A DNA stretch of 7,143 nt, taken from positions 1-7,143 of the forward strand of contig DAHVFI010000138.1 of assembly GCA_027317045.1 (NCBI GenBank), read 5' to 3'. The stretch is from Gammaproteobacteria bacterium. Lineage in GTDB: Bacteria; Pseudomonadota; Gammaproteobacteria; Natronospirales; REEB76. Every line of letters begins with the position of its first letter. Position 1 is the first letter of the stretch. This document shows positions 1 through 5,165 of the stretch, piece after piece. A program made the translations under genes and the position numbers. The notes under the pieces were generated by a model, which saw nothing but the letters and a program-made list of their open reading frames with translations, was not told where the DNA came from and ran no database searches.

Positions 1-358
1 TCTTGATTTCCCACACCTGAGTGGTCTTGCCGATATGCAGCGGCCGCGCGGTGCCGGTGACCTGGCCCGAGCGCATGGCGCGCACGTGATTGGCGTTGAT
101 GTCGAGCCCCACGCAGAGTTTCTGTTGGCGGTCCACCATCAGATTGGCGCCGGTACTGCCAAGGGTCTCAGCGAGCGCCACCGAAGCGCCGCCGTGCAGG
201 ATTCCGGCCGGCTGTTTGGTGCGGGCATCCACCGGCATGACCGCCTTGAGATAATCCTCGCCGACTTCCGTATAGCGGATGCCAAGGTGCGTCACCAACG
301 TCTGCTGCTGATACTTGTTCAGGTCATCGACTGTGAACGGCTGGAACCAGATGCTCAT
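1..358 (-). CDS. Hotdog-fold acyl-CoA thioesterase (YdiI/EntH/PaaI type), C-terminus cut by window edge
   Basis: The first 119 codons are present; the rest lies beyond position 1. The protein begins MSIWFQPFTVDDLNKYQ and carries the signature QPAGILHGGASVALAETLGS at residues 49-68. This is the hotdog helix region of YdiI-like thioesterases, and E64 sits where the catalytic glutamate of that family lies. Such enzymes hydrolyse acyl- or aroyl-CoA thioesters in the cytosol; the E. coli relative YdiI acts on 1,4-dihydroxy-2-naphthoyl-CoA. The substrate here cannot be read from sequence. The usual family length is about 135-145 residues, so only some 20 residues are missing. The ATG overlaps the stop of the upstream PP-loop gene as ATGA (355-358). 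A perfect AGGAGG lies 7 bases upstream, which fixes the start and implies translational coupling as the last visible gene of a four-gene operon. Confidence 0.9.
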   Translation of the reverse strand, partial: MSIWFQPFTVDDLNKYQQQTLVTHLGIRYTEVGEDYLKAVMPVDARTKQPAGILHGGASVALAETLGSTGANLMVDRQQKLCVGLDINANHVRAMRSGQVTGTARPLHIGKTTQVWEIK

Positions 359-1041
359 GCGGGGGCCTCCTGCACGGGGATCAGGTCGCAGAAATGAAAA
401 CGCTCATCTCTGGTGACGTGTTCGCCGCGCGTAAAGTGGATTGCATGTTTGAAAACCGGACCGGCGTAGACAAAGGTATGGAATTCACCGTTTTCGCCGC
501 AGGGATCCGTCCGCGGCGGGAATTGCTGCAGAAGCTGTTCATCATATTCCCGCCCCGAGAACCCGCCGTCCAGTGCCTCGCCGTCCACGCAGCACAGCAC
601 CGCCTTGAAGTTGAGGGCAATGAACTCGCGCGCCAGCTTGTGCGTGGGTCTCTGCCAAAGCGGGAACAGACATTCCATGTGTACCTGCGCCAGGTTTCTT
701 TCCCGGTAACGACGGATGTCCTCGAGAAACAGATCGCCGAAGGCCACGTGCCGGATACCCTGGGCCTTGAAGGCTTGCAGGATGGCGCGCATTTTGGCTT
801 CGTATTCGTCGTTAGAGGGCTGCTCCGAGAGCATTACCTTATACAGCGGCAGATCCAGTGATTCAGCCTGGGCGTCCAGCAGTGCTTCGCGCACCCCGTG
901 CATACTGATGCGCTGATACCGTGCATTGACGCTGGTGAGCAAGCCCCGCACTTCATACTGTGGGTCCTGCCGCAGTGTGTGCAGGGCGAGCGCGCTGTCT
1001 TTGCCGCCGCTCCAGGAAAGCATCACCGGCAGTGCGTTCAC
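355..1041 (-). CDS. DUF71/COG2102 PP-loop ATP-binding protein (Dph6-like adenine nucleotide alpha hydrolase)
   Basis: The product is 228 residues if it starts at the GTG at 1041. A PP-loop SGGKDS is at residues 11-16, in the family's LSWSGGKDSALAL context. SMHGVR follows at 46-51, FGDLFLEDIR at 101-110, and the family C-terminal signature CGENGEFHTFVY at 181-192. The PP-loop binds ATP to adenylate a substrate. In archaea and eukaryotes the family includes the diphthine-ammonia ligase Dph6. Bacteria have no diphthamide, so the bacterial role is unknown; a link to B12 salvage has been proposed for one subgroup. The GTG start overlaps the terC stop as GTGA (1038-1041) and leaves six residues before the PP-loop strand, as in relatives. 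An in-frame ATG at 1023 is the alternative. An ATG at 1287 would add an arginine- and proline-rich shadow of terC and is rejected. Confidence 0.9.
   Translation of the reverse strand: MNALPVMLSWSGGKDSALALHTLRQDPQYEVRGLLTSVNARYQRISMHGVREALLDAQAESLDLPLYKVMLSEQPSNDEYEAKMRAILQAFKAQGIRHVAFGDLFLEDIRRYRERNLAQVHMECLFPLWQRPTHKLAREFIALNFKAVLCCVDGEALDGGFSGREYDEQLLQQFPPRTDPCGENGEFHTFVYAGPVFKHAIHFTRGEHVTRDERFHFCDLIPVQEAPA
366..371 (-). promoter_or_regulatory. Strong Shine-Dalgarno site for the hotdog thioesterase
   Basis: On the minus strand this reads AGGAGG, ending 7 bases before the ATG at 358. It lies inside the last codons of the PP-loop gene. It is the best ribosome binding site in the operon and decides the thioesterase start. 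Confidence 0.8.
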
Positions 1042-1742
1042 AACTTGCGCCGCCGTAGCCGCAGGTTGAGCATTTCCACCCCGAAGGCGAAGGTCATGGC
1101 GAAGTAGATGTAACCCTTGGGGATGTGCAGGCCGATGCCGTCGGCGATCAGCGCCACGCCTATCAGGATCAGGAACGCGAGCGCCAGCATCTTGAGGGTG
1201 GGGTGGCGCTGCACGAAGCGGCTCACGGCACCGGCGTACAGCAGCATGCAGCCCACGGCGATGACGATGGCCGCGGCCATGACCCACAGGCGGTCCGACA
1301 TGCCGATGGCGGTGATTACGGAATCGAACGAGAACACCATGTCGAGCAGCGCAATCTGCACGACGGCCGAGGCCAACGAGAGGCGCATGCCGGCCTGCGG
1401 CGTGGCGCCCTCATCGAGGTCGGCGTGGATCTCCAGCGTGCTTTTGGCGAGCAGGAACAGGCCGCCGCCGATCAGCACCAGGTCGCGCAGCGAAAAGGGT
1501 CGCTCGAACAGGCTGAACAGCGGTGCGCTGAGCCGCGACAGCCAGAAGATTGTGGCGAGCAGCGCCAACCGCGTGAGCACCGCCAGCGTCAGGCCAAAGC
1601 GGCGGGCGGCGGCCTGGCGCGCCTGCGGCAGACGCGAGGTGGTGATGGAAATGAAAATGATGTTGTCAATGCCGAGAACGACTTCAAGCGCCGTGAGTGT
1701 AACCAGCGCCGCCCAGACGTTCGGGTCCGTGATCCATTCCAT
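1038..1742 (-). CDS. TerC-family integral membrane protein (YgdQ/YoaE-like)
   Basis: This is a 234-residue polytopic inner-membrane protein with about seven hydrophobic segments (roughly residues 9-32, 50-70, 86-103, 121-147, 152-174, 184-204 and 210-228). The two family signatures with acidic residues inside the membrane are present. They are EVVLGIDNIIFIS at 20-32 (E20, D26) and LLDMVFSFDSVITAIGM at 132-148 (D134, D140). The C-terminal GLHIPKGYIYFAMTFAFGVE is also typical. Members of the TerC superfamily, such as Alx of E. coli and its Bacillus relatives, are linked to manganese export or metal loading of secreted proteins. Whether this short YgdQ-type member does the same is inference. The start has an AGGA 9 bases upstream and lies 16 bases after the reductase stop. 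The stop overlaps the next gene's GTG, so it is cotranscribed. Confidence 0.95.
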   Translation of the reverse strand: MEWITDPNVWAALVTLTALEVVLGIDNIIFISITTSRLPQARQAAARRFGLTLAVLTRLALLATIFWLSRLSAPLFSLFERPFSLRDLVLIGGGLFLLAKSTLEIHADLDEGATPQAGMRLSLASAVVQIALLDMVFSFDSVITAIGMSDRLWVMAAAIVIAVGCMLLYAGAVSRFVQRHPTLKMLALAFLILIGVALIADGIGLHIPKGYIYFAMTFAFGVEMLNLRLRRRKL

Positions 1743-1758
1743 TATCTAAGTTCCTGGT

Positions 1759-2517
1759 TCAACTGCGTAGATACGACGCACCGTTCACGTCGAGAATGCA
1801 GCCGGTGGCGTACAGCATGCCGTCGGCGGCAAGCCGTACCACCGCCTCGGCGATTTCTTCCGGAGTGGCGGCGCGCTTGAGGGGGCTCTGGGCGCGGATA
1901 GCTTCGCCTTGTGGGCCATCCAGCAGCTCCGCCGCCATGTCGGTGCGCACGAAACCCGGGGCCACCACGCCCACGAAGATATTGTATTGCGCCAGCGCCC
2001 AGGCGAGTGACTGGGAAAGCTGGTTGAGTCCCGCCTTGGCGGCTCCGTAGGCGGGAGCGTCGGGCTCGCCGCGGAATGCGCCGCGGGAGGAGATATTGAT
2101 AATGTGACCGCTTTTCTGTTGCATCATCGCTTTGGCGGCCAGAAAGCACAGATTGGCGGGGCCGACAAGATTCGCGTCCAATGTGTTCTTCCAGGTAGCC
2201 TGCCAAGCGGCATAGCTCAGGTCTTTCACCGGCTTCACTTCATAGATGCCGGCGTTGTTCACCAGCACGTCCAGCCGGCCATACCGTCCCACTACCTCGT
2301 TGATGAGTTTTTCGCAGGCGGCGGGATCGCTCACGTCCGCCCGGAATGCGGCATGTGCCTGGCCCGGCAGCGCGCGCGTCAGCGTTTGCGCTTCGGCACC
2401 GCTTGTGCGGTAGTGCACCGCCACGGTGCCGCCGCGCTGCGCGAAGGCTTGTGCAACGGCGCGACCGATGCCGCGGGCGGCGCCGGTGACGAGAATAGTT
2501 TTGTTCGAGAAATCCAT
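1759..2517 (-). CDS. Short-chain dehydrogenase/reductase (FabG-like, NAD(P)-dependent)
   Basis: This is a 252-residue classical SDR of standard length. The cofactor-binding TGAARGIG is at residues 11-18, NNAG at 87-90 and the active-site NISS at 141-144. YGAAK at 157-161 gives Y157 and K161, with S144 exactly 13 residues before the tyrosine. The Rossmann fold ends with a typical ATGCILDVNGASYLRS. These enzymes are cytosolic and reduce or oxidise ketones and alcohols with NAD(P)H. R38 at the end of the second strand (HYRTSG) would favour NADPH, as in 3-oxoacyl-ACP reductases. The true substrate is unknown. The ATG at 2517 follows AGGG 5 bases upstream. An in-frame ATG at 2616 would extend the protein into the upstream palindromic repeat and is rejected. 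It is the first gene of the four-gene minus-strand operon. Confidence 0.93.
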   Translation of the reverse strand: MDFSNKTILVTGAARGIGRAVAQAFAQRGGTVAVHYRTSGAEAQTLTRALPGQAHAAFRADVSDPAACEKLINEVVGRYGRLDVLVNNAGIYEVKPVKDLSYAAWQATWKNTLDANLVGPANLCFLAAKAMMQQKSGHIINISSRGAFRGEPDAPAYGAAKAGLNQLSQSLAWALAQYNIFVGVVAPGFVRTDMAAELLDGPQGEAIRAQSPLKRAATPEEIAEAVVRLAADGMLYATGCILDVNGASYLRS

Positions 2518-2569
2518 GGTTACCCTACCCTCACCTATTGCGTTCAAAAGCGGCCGCGAAAACCGAATG

Positions 2570-2668
2570 CCGTTCGTATTGAGCGCAGCGAAGCGCAGTC
2601 GAAACATCTTCATCAAGATGACTGGCCCTACGACTTCGCTGCTACGCGGCTACGCTCAGGGCGAACGG
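2570..2668. repeat. Palindromic repeat-like element, imperfect inverted arms
   Basis: The element begins CCGTTCG (2570-2576) and ends CGAACGG (2662-2668), a perfect 7-base terminal inverted pair. Moving inward, both arms carry TGAGCG-type and CGAAGTCG-type modules: GAGCGCAGCGAAGCGCAGTC on the left, CGACTTCGCTGCTACGCGGC and TACGCTCAGG on the right. The arms therefore fold on each other imperfectly. The centre holds a small perfect hairpin, CATCTT-CATC-AAGATG (2605-2620). Pieces resembling each arm occur as interspersed repeats in many proteobacterial genomes. That comparison is from memory and was not searched. There is no coding potential of its own. It lies between divergent genes, upstream of the reductase. 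Confidence 0.65.
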
Positions 2669-2685
2669 GACAATAAAATCCAGAT

Positions 2686-2765
2686 GTAGGTTAGCTTAGG
2701 CACAGCTGAAGCCCAACGGTCTCTTTCTGAAAACGTTGGGGTTCGCAATGCTCACCCCAACCTAC
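2686..2765. repeat. Second palindromic element with nested alternative stems
   Basis: The ends are GTAGGTT (2686-2692) and AACCTAC (2759-2765), perfect inverted repeats. Inside, CGTTGGG at 2734-2740 can pair with CCCAACG at 2712-2718. Alternatively, the overlapping TTGGGGT at 2736-2742 can pair with ACCCCAA at 2754-2760. These two hairpins exclude each other. The layout resembles a small MITE-like or REP-like repeat. It lies 33 bases upstream of the esterase start and could be in its leader. No U-run follows either stem, so it is not an obvious terminator. Confidence 0.6.
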
Positions 2766-2798
2766 TAAAATCGCACGCCCATTCTAACGGAGAGCATG

Positions 2799-3482
2799 AT
2801 GACAGATTTGCCCGAATGCGTGGAACTCGAAACCGGTGCTCAGCCGAGCGCGAGCATTATCTGGCTGCACGGGCTGGGCGCCGACGGCCATGATTTCGAG
2901 CCCATCGTCCCCGAACTGAAATTGCCCGCCTCGCTGCCGGTGCGCTTCGTGTTCCCGCATGCGCCGGTGCGACCGGTGACGCTCAACAACGGCTATCCGA
3001 TGCGCGCCTGGTTCGACATCGTGAAGATCGGCCTTCACCAGCCTCGCGACAAGGCCGGTATGCTGGCGGCACGCGCGGCGCTGGAAGCTCTGATTGCGCG
3101 CGAGAACACCCGCGGCATTCCCACCGCGCGCATCGTGCTGGCGGGCTTCTCCCAAGGCGGCGCCGTGGCCCTCTATACCGGGCTGCAATACAAGGAGAAA
3201 CTCGCGGGCATCATGGCCTTGTCCACCTATCTGCCGCTGGCGGAAGGCTTTGAATTCGAGATCAATTCCGCCAACGCCCGTACCTCAATATTCTACGCAC
3301 ACGGCACCCAGGACCCGGTGGTACCGCTAGCGCTCGCCGAGCATACCCGCAAGGCACTCACGGCACGCGGCTGCTCGGTCCTCTGGCACACCTATCCCAT
3401 GCCGCATGCGGTGCATCCGCAGGAAATCCAGCACCTGCGTACGTGGCTGCTGAGCATTCTTGTATCCGATTCGGTTAAGTAG
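2799..3482 (+). CDS. Carboxylesterase of the EstB / acyl-protein thioesterase family (alpha/beta hydrolase)
   Basis: This is a 227-residue alpha/beta hydrolase. The oxyanion-loop WLHGLGADGHDF lies at residues 22-33. The nucleophile elbow GFSQGG is at 116-121 (S118), the acid is in GTQDPVVP (D172), and the histidine is in YPMPHAVHPQE (H203). The spacing matches Pseudomonas fluorescens carboxylesterase EstB (S114, D168, H199), each offset by four. The loop APVRPVTLNNGYPMRAWFD is also typical. These cytosolic enzymes hydrolyse short-chain carboxylic esters; relatives remove acyl groups from proteins or lysophospholipids. No signal peptide is seen. Two ATGs are adjacent: GGAG at 2789-2792 is 6 bases from the ATG at 2799 and only 3 from the one at 2796, so 2799 is preferred. 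It is the first gene on the plus strand, followed after 60 bases by an OpgG-family gene with no obvious functional link. Confidence 0.92.
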   Translation: MTDLPECVELETGAQPSASIIWLHGLGADGHDFEPIVPELKLPASLPVRFVFPHAPVRPVTLNNGYPMRAWFDIVKIGLHQPRDKAGMLAARAALEALIARENTRGIPTARIVLAGFSQGGAVALYTGLQYKEKLAGIMALSTYLPLAEGFEFEINSANARTSIFYAHGTQDPVVPLALAEHTRKALTARGCSVLWHTYPMPHAVHPQEIQHLRTWLLSILVSDSVK

Positions 3483-3529
3483 ACAGGAAATGAAGATCGT
3501 AAACATACGCCCGCGGCCCATAGCGATAT

Positions 3530-3534
3530 GAGGG
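3530..3534 (+). promoter_or_regulatory. Shine-Dalgarno site deciding the opgG start
   Basis: GAGGG lies 8 bases before the ATG at 3543. The earlier in-frame ATG at 3528 has no purine-rich site before it, and its own GAG forms part of this motif. Start at 3543 is therefore favoured. Confidence 0.55.
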
Positions 3535-3542
3535 TACGCTCA

Positions 3543-5165
3543 ATGAGTATGGGTAGCTGGATCAGGGCATCCATTATCATGGGTATTGTATTCATAGCCC
3601 TTTCTGTCTTGCTCGCACCGGTGTCCGAAGCGCTCGGTTCGTCACGGTTTTCGTTCACCGATGTAATACGTGCGGCCAGAGTTCGTTCTCTGCGCCCATA
3701 TGCACCCCCAGCGCAGGTGTCACAGTCGCTATTGAATCTTTCGTATGATCAGTATCAGGCGATTCGCTTCAAACCAACGAAGAGCCTTTGGTATGGGAGC
3801 CGGCGACTTTTCCACGTTGAGCCAGTTCCGCCCGGGCTGTATTACAGACATTGTATCTCGATGAGCGTCGTCAACCACAGAACGATTTCTAAATTACGAT
3901 TTCCAAAACGGGATTTTACCTATCCATCCCGGGATGTTTATCGACAAATACACGACGATTCCTGCATCGCGGGATTCAAACTTACTTATCCACTGAGGGG
4001 GGCTGGGATACAAAACCAGTTCCTGGTATTCGCTGGTGCGAGCTATTTTCGTGCGGTCGGTCGCTTGAATCGCTTCGGGCTGTCAGCGCGGGGTATTGCG
4101 ATTAACACAGCCTTTCCGCCTGTGGAAGAGTTCCCTGCCTTTCGCAGGTTCTGGCTGCTTGAGCCGGGGTCTGATGCACAAACCATGACAATCTACGCAC
4201 TGCTGGACGGACCGAGCATCACCGGGGCCTATCGCTTCCGGGTAACACCAGGTAGCGATACGCGCATGGCCGTGAATGCAGTGCTGTTCTTCAGAAAGGT
4301 CCCGCGTGTCATTGGTATCGCACCGCTTACCAGCATGTTCTTTTACGGCCAGGGAACGCCGCGACCCTCTGGCGAGTGGCGCCCCGCGGTGCATGATTCC
4401 GACGGCCTGCAGCTCGAAAATGGCGACCATGAATGGCTTTGGCGTCCGCTCATAAATCCTTTAGGTTTTCTGGTTTCCAGTTTCGTGCTGGATAACCCCC
4501 TCGGATTCGGACTCATGCAGCGTGACCAAAAATTCCCAGAATATCAGGACCTTGAGGCACGTTACGATTTGCGGCCCAGTGCCTGGGTTTCTCCTGAGGG
4601 ACGTTGGGGCAGGGGGCACGTTGAACTGGTCGAGATACCTTCAAATTCAGAAACGGAAGATAACATCGTCGCGTATTGGGTTCCCGACACACCGCCACAG
4701 CCGGGTCATGAGTATCAATACAACTACCGGGTGTCGTTTGGTCGTGCCGGGCTGGCTCGCCCCCCGGCCGGCTATGTTCTGCACACTTTCGTGGGTTCAG
4801 GTCAGAATCCGGGGATGCCCTGCACGTCCGCGCAGGATGTGCTGCGTTTCGTGGTGGATTTTGGCGGCAGCTTTCCGCTGCACACCGTTGCCGTTGATGG
4901 AGTTGTGAGCGCCAACGCTTCCGGACAGGTGAGTCAAGTATCGGTTATGAAGAATACAGTGTCCGCAGGATACAGATTGTCGTTCCTGGTCAGAGTAGAA
5001 CCCCGGCATCCGCTTGAACTGCGGGCGTTTTTGCATCACGGCCGCGATACACTTACTGAAACCTGGAGTTACTTGATGCCGTGGAGCAGTGCCAGACGGC
5101 TGTTGGAAGCCCCCGGCTGCTCCGCATCAGAAACGCGCGCCGATCAGCCGCTTCAAGCGCCATAG
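3543..5165 (+). CDS. opgG: Periplasmic glucan biosynthesis protein, OpgG/MdoG family (GH186)
   Basis: This 540-residue protein covers the whole MdoG family length. Residues 1-32 look like a Sec signal peptide (basic start, hydrophobic IIMGIVFIALSVLLAPV), so the product is periplasmic. Family blocks run in order: NLSYDQYQAIRFKP (65-78), GASYFRAVGR (165-174), GLSARGIAINTA (179-190), LLDGPSITGAYRF (220-232), IAPLTSMF (259-266), HDSDGL (284-289), DNPLGFGLMQRD (317-328), RPSAWV (344-349), DNIVAYW (373-379) and LTETWSY (504-510). E. coli OpgG and OpgD were shown to be beta-1,2-glucanases acting on osmoregulated periplasmic glucans. By my remembered alignment their catalytic aspartates match D285 and D373 here, both kept. 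C104 and C141 could form a disulfide. About 30 residues follow the usual end and run into the convergent gene. No opgH follows it. An ATG at 3528 is the alternative start. Confidence 0.92.
   Translation: MSMGSWIRASIIMGIVFIALSVLLAPVSEALGSSRFSFTDVIRAARVRSLRPYAPPAQVSQSLLNLSYDQYQAIRFKPTKSLWYGSRRLFHVEPVPPGLYYRHCISMSVVNHRTISKLRFPKRDFTYPSRDVYRQIHDDSCIAGFKLTYPLRGAGIQNQFLVFAGASYFRAVGRLNRFGLSARGIAINTAFPPVEEFPAFRRFWLLEPGSDAQTMTIYALLDGPSITGAYRFRVTPGSDTRMAVNAVLFFRKVPRVIGIAPLTSMFFYGQGTPRPSGEWRPAVHDSDGLQLENGDHEWLWRPLINPLGFLVSSFVLDNPLGFGLMQRDQKFPEYQDLEARYDLRPSAWVSPEGRWGRGHVELVEIPSNSETEDNIVAYWVPDTPPQPGHEYQYNYRVSFGRAGLARPPAGYVLHTFVGSGQNPGMPCTSAQDVLRFVVDFGGSFPLHTVAVDGVVSANASGQVSQVSVMKNTVSAGYRLSFLVRVEPRHPLELRAFLHHGRDTLTETWSYLMPWSSARRLLEAPGCSASETRADQPLQAP
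5153..5165. other. Overlap of the stop ends of two convergent OpgG-family genes
   Basis: The plus-strand gene stops with TAG at 5163-5165 and the minus-strand gene with TGA read from 5155 to 5153. The last 13 bases of each gene are therefore shared in antisense. There is no room for an intergenic terminator, so transcripts must end inside the opposing gene. Confidence 0.85.

Noticed and set aside
355..1287. A 310-residue version of the PP-loop protein starting at 1287.
   Set aside because: The first 82 residues are arginine-, proline- and histidine-rich, overlap terC in another frame, and precede the family's usual start. The GTG at 1041 forms a GTGA overlap and gives normal length.
1117..1880. 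Long plus-strand open frames opposite terC, including a 251-residue glutamine- and histidine-rich one.
   Set aside because: They are antisense to a well-conserved membrane protein gene, have low-complexity composition and match no family; high GC makes such frames common.
1759..2616. A 285-residue version of the reductase starting at 2616.
   Set aside because: The extra 33 residues are encoded partly by the palindromic repeat and precede the normal SDR start. The ATG at 2517 has an AGGG site 5 bases upstream.
2104..2689. Plus-strand frames reading through the reductase gene and the repeat.
   Set aside because: They are antisense to the SDR coding sequence with no ribosome site or recognisable domain.
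2734..2765. A rho-independent terminator at the TTGGGGT/ACCCCAA stem.
   Set aside because: The stem is short and no run of T follows on either strand.
2518..2798. Sigma-70 promoters for the two divergent transcription units.
   Set aside because: There must be promoters here. A TACTAA near 2763 is a weak candidate for the esterase, but no convincing -35/-10 pair with proper spacing could be picked out.
3490..3531. A 13-codon frame (MKIVNIRPRPIAI) between the esterase and opgG, ending at an ATGA overlap with the 3528 ATG.
   Set aside because: The AGGAA before it is too close to the ATG to serve as a ribosome site, and no recognisable leader function is seen. It is probably chance.
5149..5159. 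A terminator hairpin CGCT-TCA-AGCG between the convergent genes.
   Set aside because: It has only four pairs, lies inside both coding regions and has no T-run.
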